From positions 1-56,129 of the forward strand of contig BAJA01000036.1 in NCBI GenBank assembly GCA_000613465.1: DNA of 56,129 bases. Direction: 5' to 3'. The notes beneath the pieces were generated by a model. It searched no databases. It had not been told where the DNA came from and saw only the letters and a list, made by a program, of their open reading frames with translations. Below are positions 22,094 to 31,411 of the stretch, piece after piece (position 1 is the first letter of the stretch; the number at the start of each line of letters is the position of its first letter). The translations under genes were made by a program, and so were the position numbers. Source of the DNA: Bacteroides nordii WAL 11050 = JCM 12987. GTDB lineage: Bacteria; Bacteroidota; Bacteroidia; Bacteroidales; Bacteroidaceae.

Positions 22094-23484
22094 ATGAAGA
22101 AGTTTGTAAACTTTAGATTTGTTGTTTTATTTGCCTTAGTAATGCTTGCTAATGTGGTAGCATACGGACAGGACAACGTGATTGATGAAGTGGTCTGGGT
22201 CGTAGGTGATGAGGCTATTTTGAAATCGGAAGTAGAAGAGGCACGTTTGAGCGCCCTGTATGAAGGACGTAAAATAGATGGCGATCCTTATTGCGTAATT
22301 CCGGAGGAGTTAGCTGTGCAAAAGTTGTTTTTGCATCAGGCGCGTCTTGATAGTATTGATGTTCCCGAAAGTGAGGTTATCCAACGTGTAGATGCTATGA
22401 CAAATCACTGGATACAGATGTTGGCTCAAGGGAGAAAATGGAGGAATATTTCTTCGAACAGCAGAATAAAACTCCGTCACAGATACGTGAAACTTTGCGT
22501 GAGAATGCGCGTGAAGGACTTACTGTGCAAAAAATGCAACAAAAACTTGTAGGTGATATCAAAGTGACTCCTTCTGAAGTACGCCGCTACTTTAAAGATT
22601 TGCCACAGGATAGTATTCCCTATGTACCAACTCAGGTGGAGGTTCAAATAGTTACTTTGCAGCCCAAGATTCCTATCGCTGAAATAGAGGATGTAAAAAG
22701 TAGGTTACGTGAATATACGGATCGTGTAAATAAGGGAGAAACAGAGTTTTCTACTTTGGCTCGTATGTACTCGGAGGACCGTGGCTCTGCTATGCGGGGT
22801 GGTGAAACGGACTTCATGGGTAAAGGTATGATGGACCCAGCTTATGCAGCGGTTGCCTTCAGCCTGCAAGATCCTAAGAAAGTATCTAAGATTGTAGAGT
22901 CTGAATATGGTTATCACATTATTCAGTTGATTGAAAAACGTGGCGACCGTGTGAATACTCGTCATATACTGTTACGTCCCAAAGTTTCAGAGAAGGAACT
23001 AATAGAGGCTTGTGCACGTTTGGACTCCATTGCTGATGATATTCGTGTTGGTAAGTTCTCCTTTGATGATGCTGCAGCAGCACTTTCTCATGATAAGGAT
23101 ACAAGAAACAATCATGGATTGATGGTGAATACTAATTCTAATGACGCCATGGCTACTTCTAAGTTTGAAATGCAGGAATTGCCACAGGACGTGGCTAAGG
23201 TGGTAGATAAATTGAACGTGGGTGAGATTTCGAAGGCATTTACAATGGTTAATGAGAAAGATGGAAAAGAGATTTGTGCTATTGTAAAGTTGAAAACCCG
23301 TATCAATGGTCATAAAGCAACGATTACAGAAGATTATCAGAACCTGAAAGAGATTGTTATTGCTAAACGCCGGGAGGAGATGTTACATAAGTGGATTCTG
23401 GAAAAACAGAAACATACGTATGTTCGTATCGATGAAAACTGGAAGAATTGCGATTTCAAATATCCAGGTTGGATTAAAGATTAA
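22094..23484 (+). CDS. SurA-like peptidyl-prolyl isomerase (one frameshift)
   Basis: A signal peptide (about 1-25, ending VAYGQ) is followed by a SurA N-terminal domain (DEVVWVVGDEAILKSEVEEA) and two parvulin-type domains. The first, at about 180-285, has FSTLARMYSEDRGSAMRGGE and SEYGYHIIQLIEKRGDRVN. The second, at about 285-390, starts TRHILLRPKVSE. One A is missing in the run at 22435-22438; restoring it gives QGRKMEEYFFEQQNK and joins the frames. The repaired length is about 463 residues. It would escort beta-barrel proteins through the periplasm. Its stop overlaps the OstA-like start by one base, so the two are probably translated together. Confidence 0.9.
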
Positions 23485-25127
23485 TGAGAACTAACAACTT
23501 CTTTTTTAAATGCATCCTCACGGGGATGCTATGCTTGTTTGGTGTATACCTTCTTTGGGCACAGGGGCAGAAACCACAACAGAAGCCTCAGAAGAAAAAA
23601 ACGAAAGTGGATCTTCTGCATGCTGATGAGGGGAGGGCAGACAAATTGGCCCGTCCGGATGTGCAGGTGCTTATCGGTTCAGTAAAGCTGCGTCATGATA
23701 GTATGTATATGTATTGTGACAGTGCATTGATCTATGAAAATACGAACTCATTTGAAGCATTCAACAATGTACGTATGGAGCAGGGGGATACCTTGTTTAT
23801 TTATGGTGATTATCTGTATTATGATGGAATATCCCAGTTAGCCCAGCTTCGTGAAAACGTAAAGATGATTAATCGGAATACAACTTTGTTGACTGATAGT
23901 CTGAATTATGATCGTATTTATGATCTTGGATATTATTTCGAAGGTGGTACATTGATGGATGAAGAAAATGTACTTACCTCTGACTGGGGTGAGTACAGTC
24001 CTGCTACGAAGCAATCTGTTTTTAATCACGATGTAAAGTTGGTAAATCCACAGTTTATTCTTACCTCAGACACTTTAAAGTATAATACTTTGTCTAAAGT
24101 GGCCACTATTCTCGGTCCGTCTGAAATAGTAAATGAAAAGAATCATATTTATTCGGAACGGGGTATTTATAATACCTTGACGGAACAGGCTGAGTTGCTT
24201 GATCGTTCTGTGCTGACCAATGAAGGGAAACGAATGACCGGAGACAGTTTGTTCTATGACCGTAAGTTAGGTTATGGAGAAGCTTTTGACAACGTGATAA
24301 TGAATGACAGCATTAATAGAAATATGCTGACTGGTGATTATTGTTTCTATAATGAATTGACTGACAGTGCTTTTGCTACAAAACGTGCAGTCGCTATTGA
24401 CTATTCACAAGGAGATAGTCTTTTCATGCATGCTGATACTTTGATGATGGTTACATCTTATCTGAATACTGATTCTATGTTTCGTGAGATGCGGGCTTAT
24501 CATAAAGTTCGTATGTATAGAACTGATGTTCAGGGCGTTTGTGATTCATTGGTTTATAATTCAAAAGACTCTTGTGTGACAATGTACCGTGACCCTATTC
24601 TTTGGAATGAAGGACAGCAGTTACTGGGAGAAGAAATTAAAATCTACCTGAATGACAGTACGATTGACTGGGCACATATTATCAACCAGGCATTGACGGT
24701 AGAGATGAAAGATTCGTTGCACTATAACCAGGTGTCCGGAAAAGAAATTAAAGCGTATTTTGATGAAGGGGAAATGCGGAAAGTCGATGTTATAGCCAAT
24801 GTGCTTGTGATTTTCTATCCGCAAGAGGAGGATAGTACTATGATTGGTATGAATACTTCGCAAACCAGTTTGTTAACAATGCATTTGAAAGACCGTAAAA
24901 TGAAAAGGATGGTCATGAGTCCGAAATCGGATGGAGTGCTTTACCCGATGGATCAGATCCCTCCGGACAAGATGAGGTTGCCTACATTTGTATGGTTTGA
25001 TTATATACGTCCTCAAAATAAAGAGGATATATTTGAATGGAGAGGTAAAAAAGAGGGTGAAACATTGCGTAAATCTACCCGAAAACCATTAAATTCGCCC
25101 AAGCGTGAATTAATTAATATGAAATAG
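23484..25127 (+). CDS. OstA-like LPS transport family protein
   Basis: A 547-residue protein with a signal peptide ending LLWAQG (about 1-27). The body is a series of OstA/LptA-type beta strands of the form 'DSLxYDxxxxxxxAxxNV' (LLTDSLNYDRIYDLGYYFEGG, LTSDTLKYNTLSKVA, MTGDSLFYDRKLGYGEAFDNV). Such proteins bridge the periplasm and carry lipopolysaccharide toward the outer membrane. It lacks the barrel of LptD, so it is more an LptA-like or LptD N-terminal-like relative. Its place straight after surA supports an outer membrane biogenesis operon. Confidence 0.85.
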   Translation: MRTNNFFFKCILTGMLCLFGVYLLWAQGQKPQQKPQKKKTKVDLLHADEGRADKLARPDVQVLIGSVKLRHDSMYMYCDSALIYENTNSFEAFNNVRMEQGDTLFIYGDYLYYDGISQLAQLRENVKMINRNTTLLTDSLNYDRIYDLGYYFEGGTLMDEENVLTSDWGEYSPATKQSVFNHDVKLVNPQFILTSDTLKYNTLSKVATILGPSEIVNEKNHIYSERGIYNTLTEQAELLDRSVLTNEGKRMTGDSLFYDRKLGYGEAFDNVIMNDSINRNMLTGDYCFYNELTDSAFATKRAVAIDYSQGDSLFMHADTLMMVTSYLNTDSMFREMRAYHKVRMYRTDVQGVCDSLVYNSKDSCVTMYRDPILWNEGQQLLGEEIKIYLNDSTIDWAHIINQALTVEMKDSLHYNQVSGKEIKAYFDEGEMRKVDVIANVLVIFYPQEEDSTMIGMNTSQTSLLTMHLKDRKMKRMVMSPKSDGVLYPMDQIPPDKMRLPTFVWFDYIRPQNKEDIFEWRGKKEGETLRKSTRKPLNSPKRELINMK

Positions 25128-25131
25128 CTCT

Positions 25132-25434
25132 ATGGGAATGTTTAACAGTGGTATGAGAAAGCCGCGTCGCTTTAATCATCAGTACATTTACGTGAATGAG
25201 CGGAAAGAGAAGCTTGATAAAATGGAAGAGCAGGCCAAGCGCGAATTGGGTATGCTATCTGAAAAAGAGTTCTCTCCGGAGGATATTCGTGGGAAGTTTG
25301 TGGAAGGAACTACTCATCTGAAACGTCGTAAGGAAAGTGGACGAAAACCCGTACATCTGGGAGTGATCCTTTTGATTATTGCCCTGTTGCTTTTTCTTTG
25401 GCATTATTTGCAAACCGGTAGTTGGGCGTTCTGA
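25132..25434 (+). CDS. Small membrane protein, conserved in this operon
   Basis: A 100-residue protein with a basic N-terminus (MRKPRRFNHQYIYVNERKEK), a short charged helix (about 25-45) and one hydrophobic segment near the C-terminus (VILLIIALLLFLWHYL, about 78-95), so it looks tail-anchored in the inner membrane. It starts 4 bases after the OstA-like gene and is probably co-transcribed with it. I do not recognise a named family and infer no specific function. Confidence 0.75.
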   Translation: MGMFNSGMRKPRRFNHQYIYVNERKEKLDKMEEQAKRELGMLSEKEFSPEDIRGKFVEGTTHLKRRKESGRKPVHLGVILLIIALLLFLWHYLQTGSWAF

Positions 25435-25482
25435 TTAATGAGGAAGGTATGAATAATGATTTATAAAGTGAGTGTTTTCTAT

Positions 25483-25530
25483 CTCCTAATTCCTGAATTC
25501 TAACTCCTAACTCCTAAATTCTAACTACTA
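25483..25530 (+). repeat. Short direct repeats upstream of mutL
   Basis: The leader holds several near-identical units of the type 'ctcctaattc' / 'aactcctaaattc' in tandem. They sit just before the mutL start and lack a TAnnTTTG box. They may be a slippage-prone simple repeat or part of a dispersed Bacteroides intergenic repeat. Confidence 0.5.
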
Positions 25531-25536
25531 AATATT

Positions 25537-27420
25537 ATGAGTGATATCATTCATTTGTTGCCAGATTCAGTTGCTAATCAGATTGCAGCTGGTGAGGTGA
25601 TACAACGTCCGGCATCTGTCATTAAAGAGTTGGTAGAAAATGCGATTGATGCTGAGGCTTGCAATATACATGTATTAGTGACTGATGCAGGCAAGACCTG
25701 TATACAGGTTATTGACGATGGGAAGGGGATGTCTGAAACGGATGCCCGTTTGTCTTTCGAACGTCATGCAACTTCCAAAATTCGTGAAGCATCCGATCTT
25801 TTTGCTTTGCGTACAATGGGATTTCGTGGTGAGGCGCTGGCATCTATCGCGGCTGTAGCACAAGTAGAACTTAAAACCCGCCTTGAGGCTGAAGAACTCG
25901 GAACGAAATTGGTTATTGCAGGTTCTAAAGTTGAAAGTCAGGAAGCGGTGTCCTGTCCTAAAGGGAGTAACTTCTCTATTAAGAACCTTTTCTTCAATAT
26001 CCCGGCACGTCGAAAATTTCTGAAAGCCAATTCTACAGAGCTTAGTAATATACTTACTGAATTTGAACGTATTGCTCTTGTACACCCCGAAGTGGCTTTT
26101 TCACTTTATAGTAATGATTCGGAACTATTCAATCTTCCGGTGAGTTCTTTGCGGCAACGTATTCTCGCAGTTTTTGGTAAAAAGCTTAATCAGCAATTAC
26201 TGAGTGTGGATGTGAATACAACGATGATAAAAATTTCGGGTTATGTAGCCAAACCTGAAACTGCTCGTAAGAAAGGTGCCCACCAGTATTTCTTTGTAAA
26301 CGGGCGCTATATGCGGCATCCCTATTTCCATAAGGCCGTGATGGATGCCTATGAACAGTTGATTCCGATAGGCGAACAGATCTCTTATTTCCTTTATTTT
26401 GAGGTGGATCCTGCTAATATTGATGTAAATATTCACCCTACAAAGACCGAAATCAAGTTTGAGAATGAACAGGCTATCTGGCAGATTATTTCAGCAGCTG
26501 TCAAAGAATCATTAGGTAAGTTTAATGCTGTTCCTTCTATTGATTTTGATACGGAGGATATGCCTGACATTCCGGCTTTTGAACAGAATCTTCCACCGGA
26601 ACCGCCGCGTGTACAATATAATTCGGACTTTAATCCTTTCAAAACTTCTTCTTCCGGATCGGGAGGAGGCGTTGCGGGGTATTCTCGTCAAAAAGTAGAG
26701 TGGGAAGATCTTTATGGCGGATTAGAAAAGGCCAGTAAAATGAATCGACCTGTTATCAATGAACCAGAGGCAGAACCTGACTATTTTTCCCCGGCAGAGC
26801 CAGAGGCTCCGGCAGTGGTTCCTTCGACTTTGTATGCTAATGAACCTATTGTGGAAAAGGGAAATTTGCATTTACAGTTTAAAGGGCGGTTTATTCTTAC
26901 TTCTGTAAAATCCGGGCTCATGCTTATTGATCAGCATCGTGCTCATATCCGGGTGTTATTTGATCGCTATATGATGCAGATCAGACAGAAACAAGGAATG
27001 TCTCAGGGAGTTCTTTTCCCGGAAATATTGCAATTGCCTGTTTCAGAGGCTGCCGTATTGCAAAGTATTATGGACGATCTTTCTGCTGTGGGCTTTGAAC
27101 TTAGTGACCTGGGTGGAGGAAGTTACGCTATTAATGGTATTCCTGCTGGTATTGAGGGGCTGAATCCGGTAGAACTGGTGCGTAGTATGTTGCACACGGC
27201 AATGGAAAAAGGTAACGATGTGAAAGAAGAAGTACAGAGTATTCTGGCACTGACTTTGTCTCGGGCTGCTGCTATTGTTTACGGTCAGGTTTTGTCAAAC
27301 GAAGAGATGGTGAATCTTGTAGATAATCTGTTTGCCTGCGTGGCCCCTAACTATACTCCCGATGGCAAAGTGGTACTTTCCACAATAAAAGAAGAAGAGA
27401 TAGAGAAACTCTTCAGATAG
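25537..27420 (+). CDS. mutL: DNA mismatch repair protein MutL
   Basis: The 627-residue protein has the N-terminal GHKL ATPase (VENAIDA about 34-40, DDGKGMS about 62-68, GFRGEALASIAAV about 97-109) and the transducer domain with HIRRHPYFHKAV-type sequence (about 210-335). A variable linker (about 345-440) joins it to a C-terminal dimerisation domain. The place where an endonuclease-type MutL has DQHAxxExxxxE reads DQHRAHIRVLFDRY here, and the usual cysteine/histidine-rich end is absent (ACVAPNYTPDGKVVL), so endonuclease activity looks doubtful. It follows the envelope genes and is probably transcribed with or shortly after them. Confidence 0.97.
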   Translation: MSDIIHLLPDSVANQIAAGEVIQRPASVIKELVENAIDAEACNIHVLVTDAGKTCIQVIDDGKGMSETDARLSFERHATSKIREASDLFALRTMGFRGEALASIAAVAQVELKTRLEAEELGTKLVIAGSKVESQEAVSCPKGSNFSIKNLFFNIPARRKFLKANSTELSNILTEFERIALVHPEVAFSLYSNDSELFNLPVSSLRQRILAVFGKKLNQQLLSVDVNTTMIKISGYVAKPETARKKGAHQYFFVNGRYMRHPYFHKAVMDAYEQLIPIGEQISYFLYFEVDPANIDVNIHPTKTEIKFENEQAIWQIISAAVKESLGKFNAVPSIDFDTEDMPDIPAFEQNLPPEPPRVQYNSDFNPFKTSSSGSGGGVAGYSRQKVEWEDLYGGLEKASKMNRPVINEPEAEPDYFSPAEPEAPAVVPSTLYANEPIVEKGNLHLQFKGRFILTSVKSGLMLIDQHRAHIRVLFDRYMMQIRQKQGMSQGVLFPEILQLPVSEAAVLQSIMDDLSAVGFELSDLGGGSYAINGIPAGIEGLNPVELVRSMLHTAMEKGNDVKEEVQSILALTLSRAAAIVYGQVLSNEEMVNLVDNLFACVAPNYTPDGKVVLSTIKEEEIEKLFR

Positions 27421-27490
27421 TGCTTCCCGCACGGGGAGGTACGCCAAGCGGTGGTTAATTGATAAAAAAATGAGCTAAATAGATTTGTGT

Positions 27491-27621
27491 TTTCTATGTG
27501 GCACACGGATGAGCCAGATCAGGCAGATGACGACGGATCAAATTTTCTTTTCCCTGATTACCAATAAATGAAAAGACCTGTTGTCATCTGCCTGATCTGG
27601 CTTATCTGTGTGCCATAGAAA
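27491..27621. repeat. Long inverted repeat between mutL and the OmpA gene
   Basis: Arms 27491-27531 and 27583-27621 pair almost throughout; the core gccagatcaggcagatgac / gtcatctgcctgatctggc is perfect over 19 bp, and the outer part (tggcacac / gtgtgcca) continues it with a 2-base bulge. The loop is about 51 bases. The arms have no T tail, so this is not a simple terminator. The 432-base gap (27421-27852) contains no gene that I can see. Confidence 0.75.
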
Positions 27622-27852
27622 TAGAACGCAGTTTTACTTAAAGCTGATTAATAATGTGTCAATATGCCAATTCATCAATTAGATTAAAGCTAATCATAAA
27701 GTAGTATGCCGACTGCTTCATCAGGCTCTTCACTCTCCTTTTCTCACAAGAAAAAACATAAAATCATCTATTTTCAGAACCTTTTATTTCCCTTGGTGTT
27801 ATTTAAACAGTTTCAATAGGAAAAATAATAACCACTTTAACTATTTAGGTAT

Positions 27853-29037
27853 ATGAAAAAGATTCTAATGTTGCTGGCATTTGCCGGCGTTACTGCTGTA
27901 GCTTCTGCTCAGCAAGTTACTGTAACTGAATTCGAAGAAATTCAGGTTCAAGACAAATATCAAGTGTTGACCAACCCGTTCTGGAGTAACTGGTTCTTCT
28001 CTGTTGGCGGAGGTGCTCAGGTGCTTTATGGAAATGGTGATAAAGCCGGAGCGTTCAAAGACCGTATCAGTCCTGTATTAAATGTTGCAATTGGTAAATG
28101 GTTTACTCCCGGATTGGGATTGCGTTTGCAATATAGCGGACTTGAAGCTAAAGGTTTTACATACGATAAAACTGCTCCTTACGTAACCGGTAATGAACTG
28201 GGTGACGGATATTACAAACAGAAATTTGACTACATGAATCTGCATGGTGATATCATGTTCAATCTGAATGCCCTTTTTGGCGGTTACAATTCACACCGTG
28301 TATATGAGTTGATACCTTATTTAGGAGCTGGTTTCACTCATGCTTACACAAGACCTCACGTAAATGCATTAACAATAAATGCAGGTTTGATAAACCGTTT
28401 CCGTATTTCGAGTGCAGTTGATATCAATCTTGAGTTAAGTGCTACGGGAGTAGAAGGCAAATTTGATGGTGAACATGGTGGCAAGCACGACTACGATGGT
28501 ATTTTCGGAGCTTCTATAGGTTTGACTTATCGTTTCCCGAACCGTGGATTCCAACGTCCGTTCCCGCAGATTATCTCTGAATTGGAATTGAGAAATATGC
28601 GCGAACAGATGAATGCAATGGCTGCTGCCAATCTTACATTGCAACAGCAACTACAGGAAGCAGAAAGTCAGCCAACAACAGAAGTTGTGGAACAAGAGGT
28701 TATCGTAGATGCTAATATCGCTCCTCGTACCGTATTCTTTAATATTGGTTCTGCCGAGATATCTCCTCGTGAAGCAATGAACTTGTCTTATCTGGCTGAA
28801 CAGATGAAGAAATTCCCGGATACTAAATATGTTGTAAACGGATATGCAGACTCTGCAACAGGTACTCCAAGCTTCAATAAAGAATTGAGTATGAAACGTG
28901 CACAAGCCGTTGTGAATGTATTGGTTAAACAATATGGTATTTCAGCAAACCGTCTGAGCGTTGATGGTAATGGTGGTGTAGATAAATTCGGACAACCTAT
29001 CCTGAACCGTGTTGTATTGGTGAAATCTAACAATTAA
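27853..29037 (+). CDS. OmpA-family outer membrane protein
   Basis: A 394-residue protein with a signal peptide ending VASAQQ (about 1-20). Residues about 45-235 form an eight-stranded-type barrel (NPFWSNWFFSVGGGAQVLYG, then FGASIGLTYRFPNRGF). A short coiled segment (about 240-280, LRNMREQMNAMAAANLTLQQ) precedes a C-terminal OmpA peptidoglycan-binding domain (about 285-394: VVNGYADSATGTPSFNKELS, KRAQAVVNVLVKQYGI). It anchors the outer membrane to peptidoglycan and is probably abundant. It has a long 5' region and its own terminator. Confidence 0.93.
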   Translation: MKKILMLLAFAGVTAVASAQQVTVTEFEEIQVQDKYQVLTNPFWSNWFFSVGGGAQVLYGNGDKAGAFKDRISPVLNVAIGKWFTPGLGLRLQYSGLEAKGFTYDKTAPYVTGNELGDGYYKQKFDYMNLHGDIMFNLNALFGGYNSHRVYELIPYLGAGFTHAYTRPHVNALTINAGLINRFRISSAVDINLELSATGVEGKFDGEHGGKHDYDGIFGASIGLTYRFPNRGFQRPFPQIISELELRNMREQMNAMAAANLTLQQQLQEAESQPTTEVVEQEVIVDANIAPRTVFFNIGSAEISPREAMNLSYLAEQMKKFPDTKYVVNGYADSATGTPSFNKELSMKRAQAVVNVLVKQYGISANRLSVDGNGGVDKFGQPILNRVVLVKSNN

Positions 29038-29065
29038 AAGATAGGATTATATAAAAAAAAGAAAG

Positions 29066-29093
29066 CCCCGCTACCGGTTTACCGGTAGCGGGG
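29066..29093. terminator. Bidirectional terminator between the OmpA gene and trpS
   Basis: A perfect 13-bp stem (ccccgctaccggt / accggtagcgggg) with a 2-base loop; in practice the inner pairs would open. An A run precedes it (29053-29060) and a T-rich stretch follows, so it can end transcription from both convergent genes. Confidence 0.92.
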
Positions 29094-29122
29094 TATTTTC
29101 ATAAACGATACTTGACGTTTGT

Positions 29123-30223
29123 TTATTTTTCAGGAGTACTGAACTTCTTTACTTGTTCCGCTATCAGATCCGCATCGTCAAAGTAATTGATCTTCATAGA
29201 TCTGCGAACGTCTGCCAGTGTATCGGCAGCGGCGGCTCTTGCCACTTCGCATCCTTGTTTCAGCATCTCATAGATGGCAGGGATATCTTTCTCAAACTCT
29301 TTCCGGCGGTTACGGATCGGCTCCAGTGTCTCCTGCATAATGGCATTTAAGAAGCGTTTTACTTTCACATCTCCCAGTCCACCACGTTGATAGTGGGCTT
29401 TCAGCTCATTCAGGTTCGGATAATCCGGCAGATAACGCTCGAAATGTTCCGGACGACAGAATGCATCAAGATATGTGAATACAGTGTTACCTTCTATCTT
29501 ACCCGGGTCCTGTACACGCAGATGGTCGGGATCGGTGAACATGCTCATTACCTTTTTCTGTATTTCGTCGGCACTTTCGGAGAGGTAGATACAATTACCC
29601 AATGATTTACTCATTTTAGCCTTACCATCGGTGCCCGGTAGGCGCAGACAAGCAGCATTATCGGGTAACAGGATTTCCGGTTCTACCAAAGTTTCACCAT
29701 AGATATAATTGAAGCGGCGTACAATTTCTCTTGCCTGCTCAATCATCGGTTCCTGATCTTCACCTACCGGAACAGTTGTTGCGCGGAATGCAGTGATATC
29801 AGCAGCCTGACTGATGGGATAAGTAAAGAAACCTACTGGGATACTCGTCTCAAAGTTACGCATTTGGATTTCCGTCTTTACCGTCGGATTGCGTTGCAAA
29901 CGTGACACGGTCACCAGATCCATGAAATAGAAAGACAATTCACAAAGTTCCGGAATCTGTGACTGGATGAAAATAGTAGCTTTGGCCGGATCGAGTCCGC
30001 AAGCCAGATAATCGAGAGCTACTTCGATAACATTTTGACGTACCTTTTCGGGATTATCAATATTGTCCGTCAAAGCTTGCGCATCAGCAATGAAAACAAA
30101 CATCTTACTGAAGTCGCCGGAGTTTTGGAGGTCTACCCTTCTTTTCAAAGAGCCCACGTAGTGTCCGATGTGAAGTCTACCTGTCGGGCGGTCGCCCGTT
30201 AATATGATCTTTTCTTTTCCCAT
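29123..30223 (-). CDS. trpS: Tryptophanyl-tRNA synthetase
   Basis: A class I aminoacyl-tRNA synthetase, 366 residues, that charges tRNA-Trp in the cytoplasm. The HIGH-like motif is in GRLHIGHYVGS (about 16-26) and the KMSKS motif in KAKMSKSLGN (about 203). It is convergent with the OmpA gene, sharing the hairpin at 29066-29093. Upstream, on the minus strand, lies a TATCTTTG box (30270-30277). Confidence 0.97.
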   Translation of the reverse strand: MGKEKIILTGDRPTGRLHIGHYVGSLKRRVDLQNSGDFSKMFVFIADAQALTDNIDNPEKVRQNVIEVALDYLACGLDPAKATIFIQSQIPELCELSFYFMDLVTVSRLQRNPTVKTEIQMRNFETSIPVGFFTYPISQAADITAFRATTVPVGEDQEPMIEQAREIVRRFNYIYGETLVEPEILLPDNAACLRLPGTDGKAKMSKSLGNCIYLSESADEIQKKVMSMFTDPDHLRVQDPGKIEGNTVFTYLDAFCRPEHFERYLPDYPNLNELKAHYQRGGLGDVKVKRFLNAIMQETLEPIRNRRKEFEKDIPAIYEMLKQGCEVARAAAADTLADVRRSMKINYFDDADLIAEQVKKFSTPEK

Positions 30224-30269
30224 TTTCTTTATACTTTTATATATTAGGTGCAGCTTATTTTCGCTTTGG

Positions 30270-30277
30270 CAAAGATA
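30270..30277 (-). promoter_or_regulatory. Likely -7 box of the trpS promoter
   Basis: The minus strand reads TATCTTTG, matching TAnnTTTG, 47 bases upstream of the trpS start. The -33 position has TTTA rather than TTTG, so the match is partial. Confidence 0.5.
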
Positions 30278-30319
30278 CGAATAAAAAAGGATAAAATAAA
30301 AAGGTGGCTATTGCATCGT

Positions 30320-31078
30320 TTAGAAAGTCCAACCCAATCGGAGAACCGGTTCTATATAAGTCTTAACCTTTGTTGTAATAGCTTTATCGGTCGTTTCTTC
30401 GAGATAATTGGTCTTATCTGCCACTGCTCTGTAAGTCATTTTGCTTGATTTACGGTTTTCCAGTTTCAGCCCAAGCTCTGTACCTACATAGAGTCCTTTG
30501 TATACGTAAAAATCCAGACCGGTGAAAATTGCTGCATTGATTCCCCAGTAAGCTCTGTCATTCACGGCTGGCAACATATTTTCAATATCCAGTTCGTCTG
30601 CTTTTGAGTCAGGGGTAATGGCCCCATTGGTGATTTCACCTTTGAATGTAGTTGAGAGTTCATTAGAAACAGTTTCTAACTTAGTGGAGGCGAAATGACG
30701 GGTGAACCCAAAAGAACCTCCAACATAGACATTTACTCTTTTGCTGATATCGAAATGGCGTTCGTAACCTGCATCCAGACGGAAGTCTCCCACATTATAT
30801 TTAAATTTGGTCGAAGTGTAATCCGCCTGTGTTTCGCCTTCTTCTTTATTTGTAAAGTTAGAATGGTCCAGATTGAATCCCAGTTTCAGGCGAATAGCGT
30901 CTTTGTCTGTTACGAAGTAGCGGAACTTTAGTCCGTCCAATTTGAACGTTTCTCCGTTTTGATCAAATGGGTTAAACTGAACTTCAGTACCAAATGAACC
31001 TTTACCTGGTTTGTTTTGAGCAGATAGGTTTGCTGCAATACATAATGCGGCAAACAGAATAAGTGTAAGTCTTTTCAT
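30320..31078 (-). CDS. Outer membrane beta-barrel protein
   Basis: A 252-residue protein with a signal peptide ending ANLSAQN (about 1-20). The rest alternates polar and hydrophobic residues as in an eight-stranded barrel: FRLDAGYERHFDISKRVNVY, YVGGSFGFTRHF, GLYVGTELGLKLENRK. It ends YIEPVLRLGWTF with a C-terminal phenylalanine, the usual signal for barrel assembly. Its role is unknown; it is similar in size to small OmpW/OmpX-like porins. It has its own -7 box on the minus strand. Confidence 0.85.
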   Translation of the reverse strand: MKRLTLILFAALCIAANLSAQNKPGKGSFGTEVQFNPFDQNGETFKLDGLKFRYFVTDKDAIRLKLGFNLDHSNFTNKEEGETQADYTSTKFKYNVGDFRLDAGYERHFDISKRVNVYVGGSFGFTRHFASTKLETVSNELSTTFKGEITNGAITPDSKADELDIENMLPAVNDRAYWGINAAIFTGLDFYVYKGLYVGTELGLKLENRKSSKMTYRAVADKTNYLEETTDKAITTKVKTYIEPVLRLGWTF

Positions 31079-31107
31079 GTTTTGAAATTATTGATGTTTA
31101 CGAGGTG

Positions 31108-31115
31108 CAAATATA
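31108..31115 (-). promoter_or_regulatory. Likely -7 box of the beta-barrel gene
   Basis: The minus strand reads TATATTTG, a full match to TAnnTTTG, 30 bases upstream of the gene start. I see no good TTTG at the -33 position. Confidence 0.5.
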
Positions 31116-31169
31116 GGAAACAAAATGATGTCGAATACTACTTTGTAGGAAATATTCTTTCCCGAATCT

Positions 31170-31200
31170 TTTGTATTTATAGAAATAAGTCGTTACTTTG
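31170..31200 (+). promoter_or_regulatory. Promoter of the carB leader
   Basis: TTTG (31170-31173) and TTACTTTG (31193-31200) with 19 bp between them match the Bacteroides promoter except for T instead of A at the second position of the -7 box. Transcription would start about 15 bases upstream of the leader ORF. Confidence 0.7.
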
Positions 31201-31220
31201 CACAAATTTTAAAAATAGCA

Positions 31221-31340
31221 ATGAATCAACAGGAAATAAGAAGTAAGCAATATCTTCGTTCGGATGTTTTCCATCCGGAATCTGTATACTTCTTCTATTT
31301 TCTCCAAAAACGATATTTTAGTTCTTTGGTAATGCGTTAG
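31221..31340 (+). CDS. 39-codon leader peptide of carB
   Basis: ATG 31221 opens a 39-codon ORF that ends at TAG 31338-31340. Near its end it encodes the aromatic stretch SVYFFYFLQKRYF, from a pyrimidine-rich DNA strand (tacttcttctattttctcc). The stop codon lies within the left arm of the terminator hairpin (31331-31363). A ribosome that reaches the stop would therefore cover that arm. This is the arrangement of pyrBI-type leaders, where slow transcription through U-rich sequence at low UTP lets the ribosome catch up and prevent termination. An aromatic amino acid-sensing leader is an alternative but fits carB less well. Confidence 0.72.
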   Translation: MNQQEIRSKQYLRSDVFHPESVYFFYFLQKRYFSSLVMR

Positions 31341-31367
31341 TCCTTTTGTTAGGGTAACGCATTTTTT
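31331..31367 (+). terminator. Attenuator terminator in the carB leader
   Basis: A perfect 9-bp stem (aatgcgtta / taacgcatt) with a loop that can add a few inner pairs, followed directly by a run of T residues (31362-31367). It lies between the leader ORF and carB, so it must be read through for carB expression. Confidence 0.85.
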
Positions 31368-31411
31368 ATGTGGTAACTTTAAGAAACAACAACATTATAA
31401 CAACAAGAGAA

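Noticed and set aside
31370..31411. GTG start giving a 14-residue extension of CarB
   Set aside because: The extension (VTLRNNNIITTRE) is not like the usual CarB start; ATG 31412 or 31424 gives the conserved KKVLVLGSG beginning.
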